From the NCBI GenBank assembly GCA_013399875.1, contig VXAZ01003260.1:62001-126000 (forward strand): 64,000 nt of DNA, read 5' to 3'. Origin of the DNA: Gymnorhina tibicen (Eukaryota; Chordata; Aves; Passeriformes; Artamidae). The first letter of the stretch is position 1; every line of letters starts with the position of its first letter. Both the position numbers and the translations under genes were made by a program. The notes beneath the pieces were generated by a model that was given only the letters and a program-made list of their open reading frames with translations, was not told the DNA's origin and searched no databases. Of the stretch, positions 24,601-39,600 are shown piece after piece.

Positions 24601-27600
24601 CCACTCTGTTCCTCTGCTTCGCCTGCTTCCTGAGGGCTGTGGCTTTCTCACAGCAGTCCTGGAACGCCTTCCTGCATTCATGGGTGCCAGACACCTTTTC
24701 CAGCCTTTTTGCACAAGAAAACCTCATGGGATTTAGTCTCATTCCATCTTGGCAGCATTTTAATAGATCAGTGTTTTGGTATCTGCTGGCTGCAATAGAA
24801 TTAAAGCTCAGAATTAGTGCTGTGTAAGTAGAAATCAGTGTAAAGGTGTTCATTGTGCTCACTCCTGTCATTCCTTGCCATTAATGTTAGTTTCTATTGC
24901 GACAGTCAAGCTTCAGCCTGGGACCCTGAAAAGAGTCCATCCTAAACACAGTCCACAAACACAGGAGGAAAGCCTAGGCTCTATGGCATCCTAGACATTC
25001 TGTTCTAAGCCCTCTCTTCACAGTCAGACTGAATTAAAAATGCCTCCTTGTGGGCTAGAATCTTTAATAGAAATAGCAGTGTCAGTGTTCTCCTTCTTGA
25101 ATAGAGTCTGGTTTCAAAAGCAAGATTCCAGCTTCAAGCCTTCATGTCTTCTGGTGAGGAATTGTCAATTAGTGCAAACTGTTTTTTTTCTCAATTAATA
25201 CCAAATATATACTAACTCTTCTCTTAATTGAAGCACAAAGTATCTAAGTTAGCACAACCTCAAAGCAGAATGTCGAGAAAAAAATAGGATTTATAAAACG
25301 TCTTCTGACCATACAAATCATTTTGAATACCTCAAAGTCATAACTGATGACATGACATGTTATCTAGTAGAAGTGCATCACATTTGGGATTATAAAGTGG
25401 TGAACTAGTTTCCATTTACAGACATTGTTTGGTTTTGCTTTTTGAGCTGTTTTGATGAATGATGCATCAGGTCACAGAGCATAGTACACACACTTGTGCT
25501 AGGTTATGTCACTTAATGCAGGAACTGGAACCAAGCATATCTTGGCATCCTTCACTATGCCATCACTTCTTGCCCCCTAGATTCCAGACACATCCCTTTG
25601 CCTCCCCCTACTCAGATTTTCAGGCCACCCAGATGAGCAGACATACCGATTCCTGACATTTTTTTCTGATAATCCAAAGATCTCTTCTGCCTCCTATTAC
25701 CTTGGGGGCATTTATATCCTGGGAAGGCAGAACAGAAGCACTTGGTCATGGTGATATGACAGGAACAGCCTCATCATTCATATAATTTGTCAAGACCTGT
25801 CTTATGGCCCGTCTTATTTACAGAAGACCCACAATTTGAGAGAGAGACCCTCAAATCTTCCAGCCCTAGGCAACTGCTGCCTGCCCCTAGCTGAGGTGGT
25901 CACCAAAGGACCAGCACCAACCATCTGGGATATCTGAGCTGCCAGAAGCTGGTGGAAGAGCAGAAGAAAAATCCAAAGGCAAAGAAGATTTTACAACATC
26001 ATAGTAAAAATGTCTGATTATTAAGCAGTCAGCCTCCTCAGATCTACATTGGTCTTACACAAACTCCTAAAGGGCACTTACCTTCCCGAACGCTGGACTG
26101 AATCGTGTCTGATATAAAAGCCAGGCCAACATCAGTAAAAACTTGAATGCTGTTTGCGCCACCACCCACAGAACATCCGAGATCATATGAATTCATGGCA
26201 CTAAATATCTGCCAAATAAAATAGCACAGATGGACTGTACATGCTTGAAAAGGATTTATACATATATATATAGATATGAAGGGTTTATACATATATATAT
26301 ATATATAAGAAAAATTATTGTAGCCTTTAATTCACAGAATTAAAGTGCTTGCACTGGTGGTGCAAGCTGCATTTGGAAGCAGATTAAAGCTGAGGGATGT
26401 TTTAGTTAGGGAGTGCTTTCAAGCAATGCTTTTTTTAATTTACAAACTTGTATGCCATAGAGTGGAAATCCCCATTTTAACTATACCACTCATCTGAAAC
26501 ATGCCATTCAACTTAAATAGATCCTAAAATGCAAAAGAAAAACCATTTTCAAGTTTAGCAAAGTGCTGTTTAAGCAATTAATAGCCATTAATTACATTTT
26601 GATCCTCTCATTAGTCATGGAAAATTTTGCTTGACTGGTAGATGCGACATTTTCTTCTTACAAATATCTTACTTTTTTGGCTGTAAACTTATTTTTCTTA
26701 TTCAGAATAAAAACTGCTTTATCAACCACGGCTAAGGCAACTTTTCCTGCATGGTCCATTTCAATCTCTAAATTGACGTGGTCTGTTGGTTCATATGCCT
26801 CTTTTTCTGTTTTCACTTTAATCTAAATAGAAAAGATCGAAACAAAAATATCATATTTGTTAATAAAAAGTGAAGACTCTTTGGGCCAGGAATACTGTCA
26901 GCTGTGACTGTCAGCAGTCGGAGGCTGGGAGATGTTCCTGTTTTGTGGAGTTTCTGCCTGTGATCCCGTGTTTTGGAACACGTAGGTGCAGATATTTCAC
27001 ACTGGAGGAAATCACGGGGAACTGAAAGTTGTGTCTACCAGAATACTGGATGCTGGCTTTCAATGACATTTAAGCACCAAGGGAGACTGAAAGTATGTGT
27101 AAGGGGTTTGCGGAACTGGGACCTTCAATATACTTTCGTTGTTTTCCAGTGGAAACAAAACTACCATGAAAGACAGCAAAAGATCTAATTAATGTACAAA
27201 ATTAACCAACTTAAACCATTCTGCAATAGTATTGCCTGCTTTCTATCACACACTTGAATTTTTTAGCATGACTGAGTAAACACAGATCTGTTTCTGATGT
27301 ACACACTTCTGTGGTTTAAGAGGAAGTAGCCATGGTGATTATGAAATTATAGGGAATTTTTACTAGAAATGCTTTACTAGAAACATAACTGAGTTTTGTC
27401 TTTGTATAAATGAAGAATTGGTTTGTGTGATAGAGATGGATAATTTTTTCTCCAATTTTTTTTTTTTGCCAAATGGACTATCCCATTATTTTTTCACAGC
27501 AAACACTTTCAGTGGAAAAAGTCATTTTAGACAGCTGACACTTTTCAGCAGTTGTTTCATGCTTTTGGAAAAATTTCCTGTGTCTTGTTTTTTTCATTTT

Positions 27601-30600
27601 ACCTTCTGGTCCCAAAAAGGAGGAGGAGGAACAGGAGCAGGAAGATGAAAGAAAGGCTTAGGGGGCCTCCTGTTTTATCCACACTTCATTTTCTAATGTA
27701 AACTATTATTTTTAAATGCTTTTAAAGTGCTACCAAGTCTCAGAAAATGACTTTTAACAGAGATTAAAAAGCATGAAAAATTACTTCAAATTCTTATTTT
27801 TTTCCCCAATAAATGGCTTTACTTTCTTTCATGTGATCTACATCACTACAAAAAGATGAAGTTATAAAGAGATTCTGCCCACTCAACAATTCTATCAGCA
27901 TTTTTTTGTGGATTTCTAATATATAGACACTCATGGGGGAGATTTTTCTGTACAAAACGGTATTTTTCATCTCTTTGAGGCACAACCTGGGAGCCTTTCC
28001 AAGCTCTACCTTTTGGCATGACTCCTGATGACTCCTTCTCAATAAAAATGACATGTCTTTCACTTTATAATCCCAGGCCTGCACTTGCTCTGCCAGTACC
28101 CCATGCTTTTTTTTCTTTAATTTTAGAATGCAACGACAGAAGCCACGAGCTTTGAAAGCACCTTTCCTTCACAGACATCCGTGACATCCACCCACACAGA
28201 ATCGGCGACGATCTCTTGCTGGCCCTCGTTCCCAATGAAGTAGTAGGCTAAAAAGCGAAAGGCAGGCACCATCTTCTCAGTGATTTTAAGATTTATTACT
28301 TTGTTTGAGGATGGGACCCTTCCCAAAACCTCAGCTTGTCCCTTTGCCACAACCTGCAAGGCAGAGACAAACAGAAATCAAATATTGTGACTGTACTGCA
28401 GAAAGGGCATTATGTTGCATAATTTTTCCATTTTTTTCTTTTTTTTTCTGAGGCAATTTCTGTTTAAAATATGTTCTTTTCTGATGGCATTAACAGTTTT
28501 GATTCCCAAACTGTGTACCAGTAGCCTGGAGGAGGCCTGCATACTGTGGTGGTGAATCTCTGCTACACTGGTCGTGTGGCCCAGGTTTGAACACAAATCT
28601 GTCACCCGTCACTCAACCTTACAGCTTGAGAAGGGGTACCCAGAGAGCAGTCGAAATTTTGTCTTCTGCAATGACTGGTCATCACACACAGGAAGATATC
28701 AGCATTATTTAATCTGTAATCAGTACTGAATCTTTCAGATGGTGTGAAAGGGTTGGAGCAGGAAGTTTCAGGATAAAGTATCACAGACTGGTCTTTAACT
28801 GATTTCAGCCCATCTTTCACTATTTAACTCCTTCCTTCCTACATTATGTTAACTATATTCATAGGTTGTCAGAGGAATGAAAAACAGACACAGTGTCGGG
28901 ACTGAGAGTGCTCTTCCCTGAACAAAATACACGAAGCTTTCCTAAACACACAGTGAATGGGTTTCAGGAAGAAACAAAGGCATGCTACAGCCTGGCCTGA
29001 AATCCTCACTGCTGTTGTTTAGGTGACCAAAGTTTGGGAGAGACCCTCGCTGCTGAGCTCCAGCAGTGTTTGCCACCACCCCTCCCACATAGCCTGCCTG
29101 TCCAGCCCTACGCCTTCCCAGAGCCCGGCAGCACAAACTCCAGCTCTGTGAGAAGTCATCCAATGAAAACAAACCCCCAAACCTAAACTTAACTCCTGGG
29201 GATACAATTATTCCAATTTATCAGAGTCCCATTAAAAATAAATGGGAACTGATATCTTGGCACTTATCATCCTGTGAAATTTAGGCTGCCAAGGGAAACT
29301 GGGACAAAGAGAGGGAGAAGAAGATTAAATACTTTTCACATGCAACAGATTCACTCCTGCAATGTACCCATGAACACCTCTGTCTCATTCAGCAAAATAA
29401 ATACTGTGCATTTTACCTGCCCCAAAAATATGTGCAAATGTATAAAAATATAACAGAATCATAGAAATAATTTCTGGAAGGGATCTATAGAGATCTCTAG
29501 CCCAGCTACTTGCTCTGAGACATCACCAAAGTAAGATTAGGTGAGATGTGGTTTTCTCTTGTTGATTGTTGAATTTTTCTGAGGCTGGAAAATCCCACAT
29601 CTCTCTGGGGAACCTCTTCCAATATTGCATTCATCACTAGCGAATAGATTTTTCCAAAACAAATCTTCCAGGCCATAATTTTTAACCTTGGTCCCTTGTT
29701 ACATTGCGGGGCACCACACAGGAAATCTTGTGTCCATTATGTCTTAAATCCTCTTCAAGTAGTTTTAGGTTGTTATTAACTCACTCTGAAGCTCTTCACC
29801 AAACTGAACAAGCCCAGTTCCCTCAGCCTGTCTTGGTGGGTCAGGTGTGTCAGAACACTGATCATCCCACTTGCCCTTTGCTGGGCCCCCTTGGTTTTCC
29901 CTTGTATTTAGTAACTAGGTAAATGTTCCAGGTTGTATAATTTCTAAAAGAAATTACTGATACGATACTATTCTGTTTACCATATAATAGAAATAGCCAA
30001 TGTTTCCACTGCCAGACTGATGAATATCATTCAAGGTGATAGGTAAGGTATCTCCAGGTGCCACAACAGTGTGCGGGATGCTGATGCTGAGGTAGTTCGG
30101 GGAAGCAGACTGGTACCTTTCAGCTCTGATACTGGCTTCAGGTGATTCTAACCTTTCTTTACCCTCTTCAGCCTTTACCTGTCAGGGAAGGAAAGGACGG
30201 AGTGAGTAAAGTGTCCCACAGGAGACAATGTGTAGTGTCACCAAAAATTTGTATTGTGCCAGGTTATTTGGAAAAAGCTGTGAAGTGAGAGGAATCACTG
30301 CTGACACCTCATTAGCAGAAGCCGGCACCAAACCCCAGGATTTTAATTACTTTATTCTCTCACCCCATTTTGCCTCTTGTTGTATTTGCATTTGGTGTTT
30401 TTCAGCCTTGGCTTTTTCTAAATGAGAATCAATGGGTCAAAAACCACAAAGTGATTTTTTACTCAGGCAAGTTTTTTCCCATTTTATATTGTGCACACAA
30501 CTGAACCCTCTGAGTGGGCAGATGTAGCCTACTCTCTGCGTTGCTCAGGACCTTTTCCTTCACTTTCTTCCCATAATTTTCTGTCACTTTGCATGGTGAT

Positions 30601-33600
30601 ATTCCTTACAGTCCCATTTCTTTCCTTCATGCCAGGTAAATGCACATCCAAAACACAAAAATGCACCACTCTAACCAATGCATGTACTCCCAAGGCTCTG
30701 ATGTACAGGAGTGTCCTTCACTTGAGACATCCCTCAGGCCCCTGGTCTCCCTAACATATCTTACACAATCTGGAAAACTCTGCAGGTGGTGTAAGAAATC
30801 ATGTTCCACACTCTGTGCTAATTTGATGGAAACTGATCATCTTCACACTCATTTATAGTTGTTTTATGAGCAATTCTCAGCAGGATACTTTTAAACATGG
30901 ATGTTTGCATTTTCTTTACCTTTATTTCAAGCTTTTGAGCATCTTTGGGGATATCAAATGTAATGGAGACCAGACCCTCTCTATTACAGAAGGCAGTCTT
31001 CTTCATTGGGGGTTTTCCAGGCAAGGTAACAGTGGCAGTGATCAATAGGAAGGCAGCAGGAGTGCCATCAACCAAAGTGGCAGATGCCTATTAGAAAGAA
31101 AAATAAAAATGTTCTGTTATTTAAAGGAAATCCTATGTTTAAAAAATGCCCACTAAAAAAAAAAAAAAAATTATAATTATATTTTTTATAAATTGAGAAG
31201 AAATACAAAACTGTACACATCAGCATTAAAAAATTTGAGCTTTGAGAAAAGGGGATGGCAATTGACTCCGTCTGAACTTCAGTTAAGGTAAAAATCTGTG
31301 AGTGTGGATTACAAGATACCCCAGATTTTCACTTAACATCTATTTGGTCTAAGCAGATCCCAGAGATATTTGTCATCAACTATGATAATTTAAATTTCTG
31401 ACTTTAACTCTTAGTAGAAAACTCTAGAAAACTTGAAGGTGTGAAGTTTCAAGCAACAAAAACTTAAATGCATTTTTTAAAAAAGACAATACCCTGGTTT
31501 AGTTTTCAGAGTTTGAATTTGATGTGGGATTAGTTTGATACAATATTCTTATTTCAACCTTTTGATACGAAAGTGAGTAAGAGACTGATATGTTTTTAAA
31601 AAGCAACAGTACACTTCTTCAGCAGTGACTTCTAGAGCAGAAACCCAGCACTTTCTGTCCGTTCAGGCTCTGAGTACACAGAAATGAGACAAACCAGACG
31701 CACAAACAGGATCTCTGTGTTGGACCTACGCTTGGATCAGAGAAGGAAAGGGGGCAGATATAAATGCATTGCTGTGGAGGCAGACAGATACAGTCAGAAC
31801 ACTACGTACCACAACAGAGAAGGGGGCTCCAGGCACAAAATACTTCTTGGTGTTAGACAGATCAACAGCATAAGGAGATCTCACAAACTTCACACTGCTG
31901 AGCTCCTCTTCTCTCATCTCACCACCTGTTAATACCAAACAGTATGTGTTGCTATGGGGGCACCAACTATGGACTTGCATACCTTAGAGATCTAATTTTC
32001 TGAAAGATTTTGTTTTCATTTTCAGCTACTGGTGAGAGTTAATGTTACCTAATGTCATCTTCTGCAACTTGGAGCTTGAGCAACTGCTTTCCATTTAAGA
32101 TTCTTCTAGTTAAAAAAATAATTCTTCTAGTTAATATCTAGTTACACCACTACCCATAACTACATCTAAAGAAACTAGTTACATGGCTTGTTTTAAATTA
32201 AATGCAATTAGAAATATATTTTAACATCCTGATTTTCCACTTTAACTCTCCAAGGCTGAGAGGTAAGGCCCACCCCGTTTGCCCTGTCATGCATATAATT
32301 AGTACCAAGCTCAGCAAGTGCAGCAGTGTGAAGGCAGCCTGCCTGAGCACTTCTGGAGCAGCACTGGAAGACCACACAGGTCCACATGGGGCATTTAAAG
32401 CAGTACTGGACATTAGGGTTCAGACAAGTGAATCTCCACTCAAGATGAAGTTTTTGTACAGAAGGAGGTCAGATGAAAGAGACTGTCATGCCCTACAGCA
32501 TGAGCAAGCTTTGCAGCAAAGATGGATCCAGTGAGACCAGGCTCCCCACATAACAGATTAGATCAGAGAAAGATCAGTGTGGCTCTTACAGACTGTATCA
32601 GCTAAGCCATACTGTACTCACTTGCAGTTTCTACAGTGGTAACAGCAACATACAAATGAAACCCTTCCAGAGTGGAAATACTCTTCTTCAATTTCTCTTC
32701 CAAAAGCGGTGTATTTAAAGTAACTCTTCCTTTTCCATCTTGGATCTAAAACAAAAGGGGGGCGGGGAGGAAAGAGACAGCCCTTACTGGTTTGTTGCCA
32801 TTAGAAATAAAGTGTTGCTTACATCACGACTACAGTATTATGGACTTCAAAGTTTCCAGAATTTCTGACAATATTCAGCTTAGGTAGGATAAATCAGAGT
32901 AGTTCCACTAAATACTTACTGATAGCTGTTGCTCCAGGCCTGGAATAAATATTTTGTTCTCATTTTCATCGATTATGCCAAATCGCACATATGCAGCACC
33001 TTGAATCTCTTTCCCGTAAGAGTGTCTTTGGAAGGAAGAAAAACAAGGAGAGGGATCATTATCCTAATAAAAAGAAAGCATAAGTCAGACTAATCATTTT
33101 ATGCTGAAAAAATATTGGAATATTTGTAGGCATCCCATTTATAATTAATAGCTTGAAAACAAAAATTAGTCCCACTCACCTGTAATGTAGACATGAAAAC
33201 TTTTACTGATCTGTGTAGCAAGTGGTGATACCAAATGCAAAGATATATATAGAGTAAATCACACTGGCAGAATCACATGGGGAGATGTCATCTGATAAAA
33301 TTTGCACTAGAGTCGATTTTTTTTTTTTAACAAATTGATGAGAACTTGAGTTGAGCAGAGAAGTCTTACACAGCTCATCCCATTCAGAGGGAGCAAGGGA
33401 GGTACCCAGTTTATTTAGCTTGGATGAACAGCTAATTCCTTTGTATGAGACACCTCACGAGCAGAGCATAAGAAATAAGGGATCGGATAATCATTTCAGG
33501 GACTGATATGAAATATTTGGTACCTCTGAAGACCAACAGCAGGCAGATCCTACCTGCTGATATTCTAACACTTGCATTGGGTAGAGTGGACAACCTCTGC

Positions 33601-36600
33601 CCCACGTCAATCCTACAGATTTAGGCAGTATAGCATAGGGTCTTCTTGTGAGTGAAATATTTGCCAGATCAGCATCTGGCCAGAACACCCCTGAACATTC
33701 CATACAGGTCATGGGGAGAGAGGATAGGGCATGTTGTTGCACCTGGCTCCTTACTCAAGGAAGCCCTGGCAGATGCATCCTCCGGCAGCACAGCGTGTGA
33801 TGTGCTACATGAGACCTGTCACAGCCACGATGTTGTCTTTTGCTTGTGGAAATCCTGCTTCACCTCATGCCTGTAATGGCTTTTTTTTCCTTTAAACAAA
33901 GCCTCTTTCAAATTGACCTGATCAGCAGCACTGATCTATACCAATAAAGCCAACAGAGAGGCAGCTCTTATGAAAACTGAATTAAATGCCAGAGCTAATA
34001 AATGGGAAACAATAGTTAATACACCAATTAACTTCATTACATGCATGGCCAGTTCAGAGAAATAAGTTCAATTATCAGGAATTCCATATGCTGATTTTGA
34101 TGAAAGTCACACAGGCCTGTGTAGCACCATTTTCCAATAGAGAAAGGAATGGTATCCAGTTATTGAACCTCAATTTTTCTTCTTAAATAATTATGATGTT
34201 AAGGGGGAGTCAAATATATATGAAATTTATAAACTCAAAATAGAGTGCTGCAATAGCACGGAGAAAACTTTAGAAAGGATCAAAATACTAAAGCCAGTGA
34301 TTTGAAATCACTTCATATCACAATAACAAGTGATCATGACTAAAGCTAGTAATTATTCAGTAGAACCAAATAAAGAATTGAAGGTGATCAAGAGGAGATT
34401 AGAAGAGTTGAGTTTGTTCAGCCAAGCAAAAGGAGGTGGATACAGGTTCTGTCTGCTCTCTCAAGGTGTGCTGGGGAACAGAAGGCCCAGCACAGTCAAG
34501 GACAGCAGGCAGAAGTCCAACAGTCCTCGCTCCTTTGAAACTGAATAGATTTCTCCCAACTATGAAAGAAGGCCAGTTGCTTCCACCTGCTGTTCTAATT
34601 TCATAACATTTATTCCTCTTTAGAAAAAGAAAAAACCCAAAGGTATCAAGTTCTGATTTAGTCATTCTCCTAACGGGCAGTTTCCTAGCATTTCCACTCT
34701 TATGAAACCTGAAAATTCAACAGCAAAAAAATTATTTATGTTAAAAATATTTTGATGGGTTAAATTTTCATTGTCTGCCTTCCTAAGTTACTCTGTGTTT
34801 GATGCCATTCTAACTTGGTATGGGACCAGGTGTAATTCATTTTTTATTCAGCCCTGCCCCATGGTCTGGCCAGTCTGAGAGCTCTGTAGCCACGGCACAT
34901 CCAGGCCAGTGCACTACTGTGCAGCGACAGACGTGATATTGTAGTGACGGTCATGGAAACTCCTCTGATTAATTGTATTTATCTACCTGGAAGACTTTCT
35001 GCATAAAATCATTACTCTCAAACAAGCACTGGGTTATTTTTTACAAGCTTCACTGTGCTTTGAGAAAATTCCATACTCAAACTTGAATCCAGCTCTACTG
35101 AATTATGTTACATAGCCCATTGGAGACTTTAGGACTTTTTTAAATGATTAAACTAAAAAGTATTAAGAAAACCAGGTGATCAGTTTGCCTGCAACCTTGC
35201 TCAGCAAAACAGAGGAGAATCCTAAATGGCCGCCTTTGCTGGCAAACTGAAATATTCAGAAAATCTTGTTCCAGCTTGATCACCACAACCTGGACCCAGG
35301 TAGCACTTGGCACTGATGTCTCAACTCAGTGGTGGAAACAGAGGGTGTATAAGATTAGTCAGATCCAAGTCAAGCCAGAACTAGTTAATATTAATGACAA
35401 GCAAATGGAAGAAGTCACAAAACTCAAATCTGCTTATCTGCCTCCTAAAACAGCCTGGCTCCGAGCACACCTACTTTGCCTCGATATCAAACACAAAGCT
35501 TTCATTCCAGATGTGGTAGTATGGATGAAGTGGGATGAGTTTGACTTCAAAACTTGGAAGTTCTGCATGAAAAAAAGAAGACAAAAGGTCATGACGTGAG
35601 TTTCAAATGTACCTTTAACTCCTGGCATGTAGAAACACACACTGAGACGATGCAGTTGCACTGAGGGGATGTTTTTAGTTTGAATTAGGAGTGCACTTCT
35701 GAAGCAAATCTCCTGATAATTTTCCCTTATTCTGCTTTGCTTCACATAGAGGAGCAGTCTTCAAGCACACAAAACACATTTATTTGCAATGAAAATAAAC
35801 CAGAAGATAAACTCTAGCTGCTTATGGGCATGAAGAGCCCTGGACTAGGAGCAGGCTGAACTAAACCCACCCTAAAATGAGTTGAGTGTGGATACCAGCT
35901 CCTCAGCATCAGCTGTGTCACACTGAATTTGCTCCCACAAAGCCAAGCTATTTGCTCCTGCAGATACATCAGGGTGATTTGCCCGTGCTTGCAGGTGTTT
36001 GGAGAGCAGGAAGTAATCTCTGCTGTTCTGCTACCTCCAGTAGCTAAGTCAAAACCGATTTCGTTAAACTGAGATTTTCATACAGTCTCAAGGTTTTCTT
36101 TTGTCTTTAAGGAAAAAAAAAAGCAACAAAACCACAAACCCACATTAATTTTACAAGAAAGTATGGTTTCAGTGTAAATAAATCAAGCCACGTCTTATCC
36201 CAAACTGTTAAAGTTTTACATTTTTAATTTATCCACAGGGCCCTTATTTTAATTTAAAAAAAGGTTCTTTGAGAATAGGAATAACTCTAATAAACCTCCA
36301 GACTGAATTCTACCAAGAGAAAATGGGCAATTTTTTTTCATCCTAGTCTTCACTGGAAACTTTAACCAGAACTGCAATGATTTCAAAATGGACCTCATCT
36401 CATTTATTTTTTTTCTGTAGTAGGAGAACTCGTCCAATTTTTTTGTGACAAAATGTTAAGAAAGTGTTAAAAAATTACTAAATCTGTATAAAAATGGAGG
36501 TATTTCATTTTTTAAATACAAGTGGAAGACACACAAACCCAGAGCTTTTCTTCTGTGCATCAGAGAGAGCAATGATGCACTGAAACATCAAGGAAGTTGT

Positions 36601-39600
36601 CCTTAGTGCCTAACTACAGCGAGATTTAATCACTTCAGTATATCTTTTAACACATAGTGATAATTTCTTATATTTATAATGCAAATTTAGTAATAGCTCA
36701 CCATATCTTTTAACTTCAAATTCAGTGGAAACATTAGACATTTCATGTTGATGAAACCAGGCTTTGATTTTCCAAGTTCCAGGCCTAAAGTCCAGATTCA
36801 GCAGAAAATAATTAATTACAATTCCTCAGATATTTTATGATGCCAAAATCTAAATTATCACTAAATTATAATATTTTCCTTGCTTTGATGTCATCCCAAA
36901 TGAATTAATTAATGGATTTCTCTTTGCTGGGAGGAGCCAGCAACATATTTCCAACAGTCCTAGGAAACACTCAAAATAACTTCTAATAATGAGAAGTGCA
37001 AGATAACATATTTGCAAACCACTGCCTTTGAAAAGTCCTCAGAAATAGAGAACTCATGAAATATTTCCTATAGCTTATCTTCACTGAGATATCAAAATCA
37101 ACCTAGCATGCCGGAAGACACTGAATATTAAGTAAAACTTGACTGTTTGAAATCAGAGATAATTACTGACACTCTGCAAACTAGCCCTTTTAGAACTGCT
37201 CTCTTGAATGCACCCATACGTTTGAGCAGATATTTAAGCAGTTTGTTAATTTGTTCTTTACCAGGATACACGTTGCTAATTGCAGCATATTAACAGTAAA
37301 TTCTGGACTCATCTGTCCAAGATGAGGTGCTTAAAGGTAAAAAGATATTAATCATAGGCTCAGTATCTGCTCCATGGTGAAAGAAAGACAATTTTGAAAG
37401 GCAATTCAAGAAATTCAGCAGTTAAAAATCTTAGTTTACAGGTTTTAATGCAGAAGGCACAACAGTTACATACTCAGCAATGTCAGGTATCTCGAAGTGT
37501 TCACCAAATACTGCGTTTATTTTCCGGTCTGACTTTTTGACGACTATTCCTTTGGAATTCTGTTAAGACAGAGGAAGCAAACATCAAAATAATGTACCAG
37601 GTGTCAAACATTTACATCCAAAAGCTCAAGTTTATATACTAGTCCTATGGAAGAGCAAATGCTTTGCTTACTTTCCTACTTTAATATTCACAAGTCATGT
37701 TTTCCTCCATGTTCCTGATGCGGGCCAAAAATAACTACCGATATCTCACTGTGTGCAAACACAGATTTCTGGAGAGGAGTCATAGCTGCAGTTCTGCTTT
37801 TGGATGTTTTGTGCAAGTTTTCCGTGGTTCCTGTGCTGAAGAAGCACTCATCAGCAGTGTTTTTGCATACTTACTAGCACAGCAACTGTAACCGTGTCAT
37901 GTGTCGGCCTCATAGCATTGTCCAGAATGAAGATCCTGTATCTGACTGTTTAACAGAAGAATAAACATGTTCACATAGTTCTTTCTGGGCTTTCTAGATA
38001 CTAATTATTGCAAGCTGTAAACTGAGTTACTGAATTTAAGATAAAACACTTTCTTTTAGTGAAAAGCAGTCTGAGAAATTTCAAAAAATAATTTCATTCT
38101 TCCATAGGCTTCACATGTTACATGACTAGATAACTTTTTGAAGCAAATTCTGAAAATTATTTATGGAACTCCACTCAATTTTGTATTCCTTCTGCAGCTG
38201 AGGCCTGAAACCAAACTCTTTTTATTTCCCTCTTTTGTTAATTAATTAAATTGCTAAGTAACAAAGCAGTATTAGTCGTAAAGAGCAAGGGTTACATATG
38301 GTGGTGTTGCAAGCAGAAGCAATAGGAGTTCAGTTTTTGGCAGATTTCTCATTATTTTTTTCCAAAGAAAAGTCATCATTAACCTTTTTGAACAAAAAAG
38401 GAGCAGATTTTGTCTGTCTCCCTTTAAAATGACTCTGTCTCTGGAGGTATTTCCACAGGGTTGCTGCAACGTGCAGAGCAGACCCTGCAGAAGCTTTGGC
38501 TGCAGGAACAAACGGGTCATTATTACTTTTTCTAATCATGCCCTTGTGACATCCACATTCAACACCTGAACAGCAGCATTTGTGTTTTAACCTTGGGAAC
38601 TTGGTGTGTATATGGGCTTATCTGTCTGGATAAAAATGTAGCCTTTCTTGGAGGACAGGAGGATGCGAGTGCTCTTGGCAGTCGTGTGAAGCTCCTTGCT
38701 CTCGGTGACCAGCAGAACATATGGCAGATTACTGTTCTTGAACAGGTTCTGCTGCACAGCCCCTGGCTTGACCTGCAGAGAACAAAAGGGAAAATCCCAT
38801 GGAGTCAGAGATGATCCTGGTAATTTTGGGACCACATAACTGAGGCCCCACAACAGCTGAAGTGCTTAAATAATCTCATTAGCACCAACAGACAATTCTC
38901 TGTTACATTTTAGTTACTGGGTGTTATCTCTTTCTTACTAGGTGCCTATCTTTTTCAAAGTAGAAATACTATCTAATCCTCCAATTTCCACCACAGAAAT
39001 ACACTTCCTTCTGTCCAATGTCAATGACTCAAGGCGGGAGACTTCAGTCTACATGCCTGTTGATTTCCGGTTTTTTATGCTACAATCTTGGTTACGAGAT
39101 TGGTGCTTTACTTCATGCATTTTATTGTGATGCTTCTAAACATCACCCTCAACAGGAACCCGATTTGAAAGCTCAGCTGTTAGCTTTGGGAGTGACCAAC
39201 CAGAGCTAAACTGAATCTTGCTGTGTGCTTTTTTTCCAACCAAATAGCCCAAACTAGTGCTAGTGAACTAAATCCTGCCAGAGTTCAAAGAATTGTACCA
39301 GGAGCAAATGATGCAATGCAGGGTGTAAAGAATTAATCAATTTAAGAATCTGCAGAAAGAACTCAGGCTTTGGTCTGAGAGACTGCACATATTTAAAGGT
39401 TTCTCCTGTATTGTAAAATGGCCAGTAGTAAGCCAAAGGCATGAATGCAGCCGTAGTTTAAGTGAGGCAGAAAACCCAACAGTGATAAAACAATTAAATG
39501 TGTTTAAATTAAATTTCATTTATCACCATATGACAAAATATTGAGCTTGTTATATGGGCACGAAAGAATATTCACAATCACCATTGAAATTACATTAGGT

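Larger units (their letters stand above)
26823..29980 (-). other. C4 introns 12 and 13 around exon 13
   Basis: Apart from exon 13 (28162-28353) and the CR1 fragment (29450-29905), I see no coding or repeat signal. Confidence 0.75.

Noticed and set aside
33180..33260. Candidate exon ending at GTGAGTGGG donor (33171-33179) as C4 exon 7
   Set aside because: It lacks the LP(S/N)FEV motif and has the wrong phase; the true exon 7 was found at 35475-35562.
33491..33742. 83-codon minus-strand open frame in intron 7 as a retroviral or C4 exon
   Set aside because: No family motif was identified, and the phase does not fit exons 7 and 8.
34385..34540. CR1-like stretch (GAGTTTGTTCAGCC)
   Set aside because: Only one short block resembles CR1; too degenerate to call without a repeat library.
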